64,000 bases of DNA from Gammaproteobacteria bacterium (GTDB lineage Bacteria; Pseudomonadota; Gammaproteobacteria; Steroidobacterales; Rariloculaceae): contig DASVDR010000017.1 of assembly GCA_036381015.1 (NCBI GenBank), positions 1-64,000 on the forward strand, in the 5' to 3' direction. Within the stretch, counting starts at the first letter, position 1. Every line of letters begins with the position of its first letter. Under the pieces are notes generated by a model. The model saw nothing but the letters and a program-made list of their open reading frames with translations, did no database searches and had not been told where the DNA came from. This document shows positions 19,335 to 30,200 of the stretch, piece after piece. A program made the translations under genes and the position numbers.

Positions 19335-20562
19335 GCGCGACGATCGCAAGTTGCTCGTCGGCCTCGACGTCGGGACGTCGAAGGTCGTCGCGATCGTCGG
19401 CGAGCTCTCGCCGGAGGATCGCCTCGAGGTCATCGGAATCGGCTCCTGCCCGTCGCGCGGCCTGAAGCGCGGCGTCGTCGTCAACATCGAGTCGACGGTG
19501 CAGTCCATTCAGCGCGCAGTCGAGGAAGCCGAGCTGATGGCCGGCTGCGAGATCAACAGCGTCTACACCGGAATCGCCGGCAGCCACGTGAGGAGCCTAA
19601 ACTCCCACGGCATCGTCGCGATCCGCGACAAGGAAGTGACGCCGAGCGACGTCGAGCGCGTGATCGACGCCGCGCGCGCGGTCGCGATCCCGGCCGACCA
19701 GCGCGTGCTTCACGTGCTGCCGCAGGAATTCATCATCGACGCGCAGGAAGGCATTCGCGAGCCGGTCGGAATGTCGGGCGTGCGCCTCGAAGCGAAGGTG
19801 CATCTCGTGACGGGCGCCGTCAGCGCGGCGCAGAACATCGTGAAGTGCGTGCAGCGCTGCGGGCTCGGCGTCGACGACGTCGTGCTCGAGCAGCTGGCGT
19901 CGAGCTACGCATGCCTCACGGAGGACGAGCGCGAGCTCGGCGTATGCCTCGTCGACATGGGCGGCGGCACGACGGACATCGCGGTCTTCTTCGGCGGGGC
20001 GATCCAGCACACGGCCGTGATCCCGATCGCCGGCGATCAGGTCACGAACGACATCGCGGTGTCGCTGCGCACGCCGACGCAGTACGCGGAGGAGATCAAG
20101 ATCAAGTACGCGTGCGCGCTGTCGCAGCTCGCGAATCCGGACGAGACGATCGAGGTGCCGAGCGTCGGCGAGCGGCCGCCGCGAAGGCTCGCCAGACAAA
20201 CGCTCGCCGAGGTCGTCGAGCCGCGCTACGAGGAGCTCTACCACCTCGTGCGGGACGAGCTGCGCCGCTCGGGGTTCGAGGAGCTGATCGCGGCCGGAAT
20301 CGTGCTGACCGGCGGCAGCGCAAAGATGGAAGGCGCGGTGGAGCTTGCCGAGGAAGTGTTCCACATGCCGGTGCGTCTCGGCGCGCCGCAGCACGTGGAC
20401 GGTCTCTCGGACGTCGTACGCAACCCGATTCACGCAACCGGAGTCGGGCTGCTCCTGTACGGCAAGGATGCCGTGCACAGCAAGGCCGAGTCGTCGGCGT
20501 CTCGGTTCGGCCTCTCGCATGCGTTCGGTCGGATGAAGGCGTGGTTTCAGGGGAACTTTTGA
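19327..20562 (+). CDS. ftsA: Cell division protein FtsA
   Basis: A 411-residue actin-fold ATPase. It shows LLVGLDVGTSKVVAIVGEL (phosphate 1), the 1C subdomain (about 85-165), CLVDMGGGTTDIAVF (phosphate 2) and GIVLTGGSAKMEGAVELAE (adenosine). The C-terminal RMKAWFQGNF is the amphipathic membrane-targeting helix. FtsA tethers FtsZ polymers to the inner membrane. The gene overlaps ftsQ by eight bases. Confidence 0.97.
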   Translation: MAKRDDRKLLVGLDVGTSKVVAIVGELSPEDRLEVIGIGSCPSRGLKRGVVVNIESTVQSIQRAVEEAELMAGCEINSVYTGIAGSHVRSLNSHGIVAIRDKEVTPSDVERVIDAARAVAIPADQRVLHVLPQEFIIDAQEGIREPVGMSGVRLEAKVHLVTGAVSAAQNIVKCVQRCGLGVDDVVLEQLASSYACLTEDERELGVCLVDMGGGTTDIAVFFGGAIQHTAVIPIAGDQVTNDIAVSLRTPTQYAEEIKIKYACALSQLANPDETIEVPSVGERPPRRLARQTLAEVVEPRYEELYHLVRDELRRSGFEELIAAGIVLTGGSAKMEGAVELAEEVFHMPVRLGAPQHVDGLSDVVRNPIHATGVGLLLYGKDAVHSKAESSASRFGLSHAFGRMKAWFQGNF

Positions 20563-20604
20563 GCGGTCTCGGCTACGGGGAAAACGGATAAAAGGAGTGC
20601 AAGC

Positions 20605-21753
20605 ATGTTCGAGTTGATGGACGGCTACAGCGAATCAGCGGTGATCAAAGTGATCGGCGTCGGCGGCGGAGGAGGCAACGCGGTCGGCCACATGGTTCGG
20701 GCCGGCATCGAGGGCGTCGACTTCATCTGCGCGAACACGGACGCGCAGGCTTTGAAGAGCGCGAAGGTCAAGACGAACCTGCAGATCGGCTGCAACATCA
20801 CGAAAGGTCTCGGAGCCGGCGCGAATCCGGAGATCGGCCGACAGGCGGCGATGGAGGACCGCGACCGTATTCAGGAGGTGATCGAAGGCGCGGACATGCT
20901 CTTCATCACCGCGGGCCTCGGCGGCGGCACCGGCACGGGCGCGGCGCCGGTCGTCGCGCAGCTCGCGAAGGAGCTCGGCATCCTCACGGTCGCCGTCGTG
21001 ACGAAGCCGTTCCTGATGGAGGGCGGCAAGCGGATGCGCGTCGCCGAGCAGGGCATCGCCGAGCTCGGCCGATTCGTCGATTCGCTGATCACGATCCCGA
21101 ACGAGAAGCTTCTCTCCGTCCTCGGTCCGCAGACCACCCTGCTCGACGCCTTCAAGGCGGCGAACGAAGTGCTGCAAGGCGCGGTCCAAGGCATCGCGGA
21201 GCTCATCACCCGGCCGGGCCTGATCAACGTCGACTTCGCGGACGTGCGCACGGTGATGTCGGAGATGGGCATGGCTATGATGGGGTCCGGCGTCGCCACG
21301 GGCGAGGACCGGGCACGAATCGCCGCGGAGGCGGCGATCTCGAGCCCGCTGCTCGAGGACATCAACCTCGCCGGTGCGAACGGCATTCTCGTGAACGTCA
21401 CGGCCGGCATGGACATGGGCATCGGCGAGTTCCAGGCGGTCGGCGAGACGATCAAGCAGTTCGCGTCCGACGACGCGACCGTCGTGATCGGCACCGTGAT
21501 CGATCCCGAGATGACGAGCGAGATCCGCGTGACCGTCGTGGCCACCGGTCTCGGCCAGGGGGCGAGCGTGCGCGAGGAAACGCCGATGCGCGTCGTCCGG
21601 CGAACGCCCCTGCGCCGGGAGCCGAACTTCGCGGAGCTCGAGAAGCCGGCGGTGCAGCGGAAGCGCGCGGTCGGCGACGGCGTGCTCGGCGGCGGCGAGG
21701 ATCTCGAGGACTTGCTCGACATCCCGGCGTTCCTCCGGCGGCAGGCGGATTAG
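20605..21753 (+). CDS. ftsZ: Cell division GTPase FtsZ
   Basis: A 382-residue tubulin homologue. It carries [15 protein letters not shown], the tubulin signature [14 protein letters not shown], the synergy-loop [15 protein letters not shown], a linker from about residue 320, and the conserved C-terminal peptide [12 protein letters not shown] that binds FtsA, ZipA and ZapD. It forms the Z ring. It is preceded by a strong ribosome-binding site, AAAAGGAG, nine bases from the ATG. It is the first gene since rsmH not overlapping its predecessor. Confidence 0.98.
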   Translation: MFELMDGYSESAVIKVIGVGGGGGNAVGHMVRAGIEGVDFICANTDAQALKSAKVKTNLQIGCNITKGLGAGANPEIGRQAAMEDRDRIQEVIEGADMLFITAGLGGGTGTGAAPVVAQLAKELGILTVAVVTKPFLMEGGKRMRVAEQGIAELGRFVDSLITIPNEKLLSVLGPQTTLLDAFKAANEVLQGAVQGIAELITRPGLINVDFADVRTVMSEMGMAMMGSGVATGEDRARIAAEAAISSPLLEDINLAGANGILVNVTAGMDMGIGEFQAVGETIKQFASDDATVVIGTVIDPEMTSEIRVTVVATGLGQGASVREETPMRVVRRTPLRREPNFAELEKPAVQRKRAVGDGVLGGGEDLEDLLDIPAFLRRQAD

Positions 21754-22151
21754 CGGCCGGCGCCCACGCCAGGTGACTGACGACACGGAGGAGCGACTAG
21801 GGGACGCTACCGACGTCGGCCGGCGTGAACTGCGCGCACAATGCAACGCTTGACCACAGCGCGCCATTTGCGCTAGGGCCGCTCGGGCGAAACGGGGGAC
21901 CGAAGGGCAGGCCGGTTGACACCGGCGGGAAGGACTTTCCGTGAATTGCAAACGTTCCTTGATGGAGACTTCGGCCCTGTGCTAGGGTTCCCTGCCGCTT
22001 CTGCCGGCCGGTGCTTTCCGCCGGCAGAGCGAGCGGGAGGGCCGGCGTCTGTGGGAGACGCCTCCCGGCAACGATCGCGGTGCGCCGCCGCCATCCACGG
22101 GCGGCTCGAGCGGCCCGTGCCGGCGACGTGCCCGAAAGGAGTTTCGGGAGC
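21754..22151 (+). other. ftsZ-lpxC intergenic leader (about 400 bases)
   Basis: No coding region is supported. TTGACA (21916-21921) and TTGATG (21959-21964, with TAGGGT 18 bases on) are candidate -35 sites, neither with a convincing -10, so the lpxC start point is uncertain. Several GC hairpins occur, for example around GGCGTC-TGTGGGA-GACGCC near 22044. The leader ends in the perfect hairpin holding the lpxC Shine-Dalgarno sequence. A transcript starting near either site would have a 5' UTR of about 150-200 bases. Confidence 0.5.
22131..22148 (+). promoter_or_regulatory. Hairpin presenting the lpxC Shine-Dalgarno sequence in its loop
   Basis: CCCGAAA (22131-22137) and TTTCGGG (22142-22148) form a perfect seven-pair stem closing the four-base loop GGAG (22138-22141). 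GGAG is the only well-placed Shine-Dalgarno sequence for the TTG at 22152, ten bases away. A second GGGAG (22146-22150) lies one base from the start codon, too close to serve. The arrangement could regulate initiation; function is inferred. Confidence 0.65.
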
Positions 22152-23063
22152 TTGAAACAGCGCACTCTCAAGGATTCGATCCGCGCGACCGGCATCGGAC
22201 TGCATAGCGGTGCCAAGGTCTTCATGAGCTTGCGGCCCGCGCCGCCGAACACCGGGATCGTTTTCCGCAGGCTCGATTTGCCGGAGCCGGTCGACGTGCC
22301 GGCTACCGCGCTGAACGTCACGGAGACGATGCTCGGCACCACGCTCGAGCACAACGGCGCTCGCGTCGCCACGGTCGAGCACCTGCTCTCGGCGATGGCG
22401 GGCCTCGGCATCGATAACGCCTTCGTGGATCTCACGGCCGCGGAAGTGCCGATCATGGACGGCAGCGCGGCGCCGTTCGTGTTCCTCCTTCAATCCGCCG
22501 GCATCGAGGAGCAGAACGCGCCGAAGCGCTTCATCCGCATCGTGAAGGCGGTCGAAGTGAAGGAAGACGACAAGTGGGCGCGTCTGTCCCCCTTCGACGG
22601 CTTTCGATTGAACTTCGAGATCGACTTCGATCACCCCGTGCTGCGCAAGCACCGGCAGCGCGTGAGCCTCGACTTCTCCGCCACCGCGTTTCTGAAGGAG
22701 ATCAGCCGCGCCCGCACGTTCGGGTTCCTTCGCGATCTCGAGACCCTGCGCGCCCGCGACCTCACGCTCGGCGGGAGCCTCGACAACGCGATCGTGATGG
22801 ACGACTACCGCGTGCTGAACGAGGACGGTCTGCGGTTCAGAGACGAGTTCGTGCGGCACAAGGTGCTCGACGCGGTCGGCGACCTGTACCTGCTCGGGTC
22901 GTGCTTGATCGGCGAGTTCTTCGGCTACAAGTCGGGGCATCGGCTGAACAATCTGCTGCTCCGCGCGCTGCTCGAGCGGCCGGAGTGCTTCGAGGAAGTG
23001 AGCTTCGAGGACAGCCGCCGCTCTCCCGTGTCGTACCAGCTCGCGCCCGGCCTCCCGGACTAG
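22152..23063 (+). CDS. lpxC: UDP-3-O-acyl-N-acetylglucosamine deacetylase LpxC
   Basis: A 303-residue zinc deacetylase committing UDP-GlcNAc to lipid A. It has [38 protein letters not shown] (zinc His), the [13 protein letters not shown] motif, [31 protein letters not shown] and [14 protein letters not shown] (zinc and catalytic residues). The start is a TTG at 22152, set by alignment with the conserved KQRTLK N-terminus; there is no in-frame ATG nearby. It stands apart from ftsZ with its own leader. The stop is followed at once by a long-hairpin element. Confidence 0.96.
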   Translation: MKQRTLKDSIRATGIGLHSGAKVFMSLRPAPPNTGIVFRRLDLPEPVDVPATALNVTETMLGTTLEHNGARVATVEHLLSAMAGLGIDNAFVDLTAAEVPIMDGSAAPFVFLLQSAGIEEQNAPKRFIRIVKAVEVKEDDKWARLSPFDGFRLNFEIDFDHPVLRKHRQRVSLDFSATAFLKEISRARTFGFLRDLETLRARDLTLGGSLDNAIVMDDYRVLNEDGLRFRDEFVRHKVLDAVGDLYLLGSCLIGEFFGYKSGHRLNNLLLRALLERPECFEEVSFEDSRRSPVSYQLAPGLPD

Positions 23064-23067
23064 CAGG

Positions 23068-23193
23068 GCGTCCCGCAAATACCCATACCTGATGCCTGCC
23101 GGGAACGCCGTAAATACATCCGTGTAGGCTCGCGCGCGCGTCCCTGCGCGCGAGCGTCCCGTCAGGCATCAGGTATGGGTATTTGCGGGACGC
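23068..23193 (-). repeat. Long-hairpin repeat element, copy 2
   Basis: Perfect 31-base inverted arms at 23068-23098 and 23163-23193, extended by five more pairs after one mismatch. An inner stem pairs 23128-23137 with 23146-23155 around an eight-base loop. On the minus strand a bulge of about 23 bases between the inner and outer stems carries GGATGTATTTACGGCG, as in copy 1 (25-194). The arm sequences of the two copies are unrelated. It fills the gap between the convergent genes lpxC and dciA. Confidence 0.85.
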
Positions 23194-23283
23194 GAGTCGT
23201 TCCCCCGGCCGTCATTCTGTCGAATTCGACGCGCGGTGCCCGCCGATCCGCGAGGCGGCGGGGCCCGGGGCTGCGCGCCCGTC

Positions 23284-23559
23284 TTATGACAACGGGACGA
23301 CCCGCACGCGCAGCCGCTCGGTCCCGAGCTCGGCCGCCCGATAGCGCACTTTCGCGGCCCAAACCGGGGAATCCATCACGACGACCAGCTCCCCGGCCTC
23401 GTTGGTGGTGGCCGAGACGACGTGCGCTGCCTCGTCCTCCGGGAGCCGCGCCCGGACCGCGTCGGTGGTCGCGCGACGCCGCTCGGCCTCCTGCCGGAGG
23501 CCGAGGAGGCGCCCGGTGCTCAGCAGGTCGGCAAGGCGTTTCGGGGAGCTCGGGGGCAT
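23284..23559 (-). CDS. dciA: DUF721 / DciA-family protein (short)
   Basis: A 91-residue protein resembling the N-terminal KH-like domain of DciA: the RLADLLSTGRLLGLRQEAERR start and the SPVWAAKVRYRAAELGTERLR core match the DUF721 pattern. DciA helps load the replicative helicase DnaB in bacteria that lack DnaC. Placement between lpxC and secA next to an M23 peptidase gene is common in Gammaproteobacteria. The protein is shorter than the better-known DciA proteins and lacks their disordered C-terminal extension. Transcribed opposite to its neighbours. Confidence 0.75.
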   Translation of the reverse strand: MPPSSPKRLADLLSTGRLLGLRQEAERRRATTDAVRARLPEDEAAHVVSATTNEAGELVVVMDSPVWAAKVRYRAAELGTERLRVRVVPLS

Positions 23560-23626
23560 TCTGAGAAGGTCATCACCCTTCGATTCGAAGAATCTTGAGG
23601 CGAAACGAGTTTCTGAGGCATTCTAC

Positions 23627-23713
23627 CGGCATCGATCAGGGCAAACCGCCCGAAAGGGCGGGACGCAAAGCCACCGATCTACAGGAACGATTCCCAGGAT
23701 AGCGGGGTTGCCG
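23627..23713 (+). ncRNA. Cyclic-di-GMP riboswitch, class I (GEMM)
   Basis: The sequence follows the GEMM-I consensus block by block. CGGCA (23627-23631) pairs with TGCCG (23709-23713) as P1; then CAGGGCAAACC; a P2 stem capped by a GAAA tetraloop (CCGCCC-GAAA-GGGCGG); GGACGCAAAGCCACCGA; a P3 stem acting as tetraloop receptor; and AGCGGGGTTGCCGA at the 3' end. It lies about 120 bases ahead of the M23 peptidase gene. The stretch 23714-23833 contains GC hairpins but no U-tract, so control at translation rather than termination is a reasonable guess. Confidence 0.95.
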
Positions 23714-23833
23714 AGTGTCAGCGAACAATTACAAGAACGCCTCTTCGATGGCCGGCGGCCGACCGTCAGCCGGCGCCCCCCGCGCTTCGCGGCGCCAGCG
23801 TAGCCCGCGCCCGAGCGTTCGAGGCGGCGCCGG

Positions 23834-24754
23834 ATGGATCTGATCCTCCTCAGCAAGGACCGCGGCCGGCTCGCTCAGCTCCGGCTGACGTCCGCGAAGC
23901 TCTGGCTCGCCGTCGGCGGCCTGTCGTTCGCGCTCGCCGGCGGCGCCTTCTACGTCGGGGTCAGAAGCGCGAGCGCTTTCGGAATCAGCGATCCCGCGGC
24001 GAACGTCGAGGAGTGGCGTGCGGAGCTCGAAGCGCAGCAAGCGCTTCTCGACCAGACGCGCCGCGGGCTCCAGCAAAGCGTCGACGCGCTCGCCCTTCGC
24101 CTCGGACAGATGAACGCGCACGTCGTGCGCCTCGACGCGCTCGGCGCCCGTCTGACGGAGATGGCGGGCCTCGACGACGGCGAGTTCGACTTCACGTCGC
24201 CTCCGGCGCTCGGCGGCCCGGAGGAAGTGCTCGGCGAAGCGGAGCAGCTCGATCTCGGCGGCATCGTCGCGTCGCTCGACGTGCTCGCCGAGCAGCTCGA
24301 CGACCGCGGTCGCCAGCTGAGCGTGCTCGAGGATCTACTGCTGAACCGCAAGCTGCAGGATGAAGTGCGGCCCGAGGGCCGGCCCGTCGCGTCGGGCTAC
24401 ATCTCGTCGAGCTTCGGGCAGCGCACCGACCCGTTCACCGGCCGCAGGGCTTACCACAAGGGCATCGACTTCGCGGGCCGCGAAGGCGCCGACGTCCTCG
24501 CGGTCGCGTCCGGAGTCGTCACGTGGTCCGGGCCGCGCTACGGCTACGGCCAGCTCGTCGAGATCAACCACGGCAACGGCTACGTCACGCGCTACGCGCA
24601 CAACGCGACGAACCTCGTCTCGGTCGGCGATACCGTCAAGCGGGGCCAGGTCATCGCCCGGCTCGGCGACACGGGCCGTGCCACCGGGCCGAACCTCCAC
24701 TTCGAGGTTCTGCACAACGGGCGCGCCGTCGACCCGATGACCTACGTCCGCTGA
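23834..24754 (+). CDS. M23 (LytM) family peptidase, membrane-anchored
   Basis: A 306-residue protein with one N-terminal membrane segment (about 27-45), a coiled-coil region (about 55-175) and a C-terminal LytM domain (about 190-306). Zinc-site residues are visible: H and D in YHKGIDFAG and the last His of the HxH motif; RYAHN supplies another conserved His. The first position of HxH is Asn (PNLHFEV), so catalytic competence is not certain. Such proteins cleave peptide cross-links or activate amidases during growth and division. The upstream c-di-GMP riboswitch suggests second-messenger control. secA follows after 281 bases. Confidence 0.9.
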   Translation: MDLILLSKDRGRLAQLRLTSAKLWLAVGGLSFALAGGAFYVGVRSASAFGISDPAANVEEWRAELEAQQALLDQTRRGLQQSVDALALRLGQMNAHVVRLDALGARLTEMAGLDDGEFDFTSPPALGGPEEVLGEAEQLDLGGIVASLDVLAEQLDDRGRQLSVLEDLLLNRKLQDEVRPEGRPVASGYISSSFGQRTDPFTGRRAYHKGIDFAGREGADVLAVASGVVTWSGPRYGYGQLVEINHGNGYVTRYAHNATNLVSVGDTVKRGQVIARLGDTGRATGPNLHFEVLHNGRAVDPMTYVR

Positions 24755-25035
24755 AGCCGCGTTGCCCTGAGGCGCCGCGGCCGCCCGCCGCGGCCCTGGC
24801 GCCCGTCTCGGAAACGCGCGAGCGCCGCCGAGCTGCGGCTCCGCCCGCATTTCGTCCGCTCGCCGGAAACCCCGGCGGCCGAATGGCGTCCAAGCCTTGA
24901 GCCGCTCGGGGAGCGCCCTCATCTCGAAACGATCGCGCCGCCTCGGCGGCACCGGGGAGTCCTGTGCCGCAGCGTCGGGGATGGCGCGGACAGGCTGTTA
25001 GAATTCGTGCTTTCACTCCGCCCAGGGATCCGCCG
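24755..25035 (+). promoter_or_regulatory. M23 peptidase-secA intergenic region with candidate secA promoter
   Basis: No gene is supported in these 281 bases. The clearest signal is an extended -10, TG-T-TAGAAT (TAGAAT at 25000-25005), which would start a transcript near 25012 and leave a leader of about 24 bases. No good -35 is visible, as expected for an extended -10 promoter. In E. coli secM occupies the slot before secA; I see no SecM-like reading frame or arrest peptide here. Confidence 0.45.
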
Positions 25036-28017
<2,982 letters not shown>

Positions 28018-28063
28018 GTCCCTTGCATCCGCTGCTCGTTTCGGCGAGCGAGCCCGGCCGCAC

Positions 28064-28480
28064 GTGCCCGGCCGGCGCGTGACTCTCCCGGAGGTTCACG
28101 TCGTCGCCGGCGTCCTCGAGGACGCCGACGGGCGCGTGCTCGTCAATCAGCGCCTCCCGGGCACGCACATGGCCGGCTTCTGGGAGTTTCCGGGCGGCAA
28201 GAGCGCGCCCGGCGAGACGCCGCTCGGCGCACTGCGGCGGGAGCTTCGCGAGGAGCTCGGCATCGAGGTGTCCTGCGCCTCTCCCCTGATCGAGCTCGTG
28301 CACGACTACCGGGAGAAGCGCGTTCGGCTGGACGTTTGGAGGGTCGAGCGCTGGGACGGCGTTCCGCGCGGGCTCGAGCGGCAGCCGCTCCGGTGGGTGG
28401 ACGTGGAGGAGCTTACCGAGATCGGATTGCTGCCGGCGGACGCGCCGATCGTCGAGGCGTTGCGCAGCCGGCGCGGGTGA
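28064..28480 (+). CDS. mutT: 8-oxo-dGTP diphosphatase MutT (Nudix)
   Basis: A 138-residue Nudix hydrolase. The Nudix box is complete (GGKSAPGETPLGALRRELREELG) and is preceded by MAGFWEFP, typical of MutT. It removes 8-oxo-dGTP from the nucleotide pool. Two GTG starts are possible (28064 and 28079); the second gives VTLPEVHVVAGV, closer to the family start. It follows secA by 46 bases, as in E. coli, and faces zapD. Confidence 0.9.
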   Translation: MPGRRVTLPEVHVVAGVLEDADGRVLVNQRLPGTHMAGFWEFPGGKSAPGETPLGALRRELREELGIEVSCASPLIELVHDYREKRVRLDVWRVERWDGVPRGLERQPLRWVDVEELTEIGLLPADAPIVEALRSRRG

Positions 28481-28551
28481 TCAGGTGCCCGGCGTGAAGG
28501 GCGGGCAAGCGACGAGAACCGGTTGCAGACCGCCCCGAGAGGCCGCGCGGA

Positions 28552-29355
28552 TCAGCAAAGCGCCAACAGGAAGCGCACGTCGCGGTGCGCTTGCGTCGCC
28601 CTCTTCTCCACCCCCTGCCACTCGACGAAGCGAATCGTGAAGCGGTGTTGCCCGGCGCTGATCTCCGGGAAGACGCCGCCGTTGGCGGGCAGCAGCACGC
28701 GCACCAGATTGAACTGCTCGTTGCGGGGCAGGCTGCACTGGTAGAGCCCGCCGGCCGCGACCTGCGGTGCCGGCTGGATCGTCTCGCGGGTGAGCCACAG
28801 CACCTTCGATACCGGGTCGCAGACGCGGCGCAGCTTCGTCGTCCAGTCCTCGAACTGCCGCGCGCGCTCGTTGTACGGCAGATGCAGCCAGTACGCGTAA
28901 TCCGGCAGGTCGAAGACGCAGGTTCCGCCGGGGATCGCGCTGCGATGCCGGATCGAGGTCAGGAAGTCGCACTCCTTCAGCGGGTTCATGAACTGAGGGC
29001 CGGCCTCCGCCAGCTGCGCGCGCAGCGCGGCGAGATCCGCGATCAGCCCGTCGAGGCGGCGGACGTCGACGCCGGGCTTGCGCCGGAAGCGGTTCAACAG
29101 CTCCGCGTGGCGCTCGAGCTCCTTCATGACCTCGGCCCGGATATCGCCGCGGCCGAGAATCACGAGAATCTCGAGCAGGCTCGCGATCGCTGCGCGCGTG
29201 CCGAACTGCGTCGGGTCCTGGCTGTGGAACGACGCTTGCTCGAACAGGAACTCGATGCGCAGAAACGTGCGCATCCGTTCCGTGAGCGGCTGCTCGAACT
29301 TGATATGCCCGTCCTCGGGCGACGAGCTCTGAAGCTGCTCCGCGGGGTCGACCAT
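28552..29355 (-). CDS. zapD: Cell division protein ZapD
   Basis: A 267-residue cytoplasmic protein of the ZapD (YacF) family. It has FEQPLTERMRTFLRIEFLF near the N-terminus, an alpha-helical domain (to about 120), KECDFLTSIRHRSAIPGGTC, and a C-terminal beta domain ending QHRFTIRFVEW. ZapD cross-links FtsZ filaments by binding the FtsZ C-terminal peptide, present here at 21.7 kb. It is six bases downstream of coaE and convergent with mutT. The small yacG gene often found beside it is absent; the 71-base gap 28481-28551 holds no gene. Confidence 0.94.
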   Translation of the reverse strand: MVDPAEQLQSSSPEDGHIKFEQPLTERMRTFLRIEFLFEQASFHSQDPTQFGTRAAIASLLEILVILGRGDIRAEVMKELERHAELLNRFRRKPGVDVRRLDGLIADLAALRAQLAEAGPQFMNPLKECDFLTSIRHRSAIPGGTCVFDLPDYAYWLHLPYNERARQFEDWTTKLRRVCDPVSKVLWLTRETIQPAPQVAAGGLYQCSLPRNEQFNLVRVLLPANGGVFPEISAGQHRFTIRFVEWQGVEKRATQAHRDVRFLLALC

Positions 29356-29361
29356 ACCGCG

Positions 29362-29985
29362 CTATTCTGCGCGACCGGGATGCTGTCGGCAAACCGTCGC
29401 AAGTTCGAGATACGTGCGGTGCAGTCGCTCGACTTGAGCTCGAGTCGAATCGACGGCGCCGCCGTTGTCCACGACGTCGTCCGCGGCCGCGAGACGCGTC
29501 GCGCGGTCGACCTGCGCGTCGATCATCGCTTGCGCTTCCGCGGGCGCGATCCCGTCCCGATCGACGAGGCGCGCGAGCTGCGTCTCGACGGGAGCGTCGA
29601 CGACGAGCACGCGGTCGACCAGCTCGCCGAAGTTCGTTTCGACGAGCAGCGGCACGACGACGATCGCGTAGGGCGCGTCGATCTCGGCGAGCCTCGCGAG
29701 GACCCGCGCGCGGATCAGCGGATGCAGGATGCGCTCGAGGCGCCGGCGCTTCGCCTCGTCGGCGAATACGACCGAGCGGAGCTTGCGGCGGTCGAGCGTG
29801 CCGTCCGGCGAAACGACGTCCGGTCCGAACGCATCGCGCACCGCGGCAAGGCCGGGCTCGCCGGGCGCGACGACCTCGCGGGCGATCACGTCCGTGTCGA
29901 TCAGAGGCACCCCGAGGTCCGCGAACATCCGCGCGACCGTCGACTTGCCGCTCGCGACGCCGCCCGTCAAGCCGATCGTCAGCAC
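29362..29985 (-). CDS. coaE: Dephospho-CoA kinase CoaE
   Basis: A 207-residue P-loop kinase: IGLTGGVASGKSTVARMFADLG at the N-terminus, LIDTDVIAREVV, HPLIRARV, and VVVPLLVETNFGELVDRVLVV. It performs the last step of coenzyme A synthesis. I place the start at GTG 29985 (VLTIGLTGG), giving the usual family length. The frame stays open upstream to an ATG at 30144 and would add a 53-residue basic extension encoded in part by the tandem repeat at 30004-30075. That longer form is possible but unusual. It lies between pilD and zapD, a common arrangement. Confidence 0.88.
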   Translation of the reverse strand: MLTIGLTGGVASGKSTVARMFADLGVPLIDTDVIAREVVAPGEPGLAAVRDAFGPDVVSPDGTLDRRKLRSVVFADEAKRRRLERILHPLIRARVLARLAEIDAPYAIVVVPLLVETNFGELVDRVLVVDAPVETQLARLVDRDGIAPAEAQAMIDAQVDRATRLAAADDVVDNGGAVDSTRAQVERLHRTYLELATVCRQHPGRAE

Positions 29986-30003
29986 GGCCGGATCGGGCGG
30001 GTG

Positions 30004-30075
30004 GCGGCCGGCCCGCGCGAGACGGCCGGCCCGTGCGAGACGGTCGGCCCGCGTGGGGCGGCCGGGCCGCGTGGC
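30004..30075. repeat. Four tandem 18-base repeats between pilD and coaE
   Basis: Units start at 30004, 30022, 30040 and 30058 and resemble (A/G)CGG(C/T)CGGCCCG(C/T)G(C/T)G(A/G)G. The first three differ at a few positions and the fourth is more diverged. The unit length is a multiple of three. In the coaE frame the array reads as a basic LARAGR-like repeat, so expansion would not break an extended coaE frame. Confidence 0.75.
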
Positions 30076-30200
30076 GCGGACGGACGCCGAACGGGCGTCG
30101 TGCACCGAGGATCGAATGGGCTCGCCATCGCGTGCATTGGACACCCGAAAGCGGGAGCCGGCAACCGGCGAGGGCGATCACGCGCGCGGGACGGCGCGCG

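Noticed and set aside
23068-23193. The hairpin as a plain Rho-independent terminator of lpxC
   Set aside because: No U-tract follows either arm, and the second copy at 25-194 shares a conserved bulge a terminator would not need. It may still terminate incidentally.
23068-23193. The hairpin as an integron attC site
   Set aside because: No GTTRRRY core, no integrase and no gene-cassette array; arms are far longer than attC stems.
24755-25035. A secM gene between the M23 gene and secA
   Set aside because: No frame with signal peptide or arrest motif; secA starts 281 bases after an unrelated gene.
28481-30181. A 566-codon minus-strand frame across zapD and coaE
   Set aside because: Arg/Ala/Pro-rich shadow in another frame of two clearly recognised genes.
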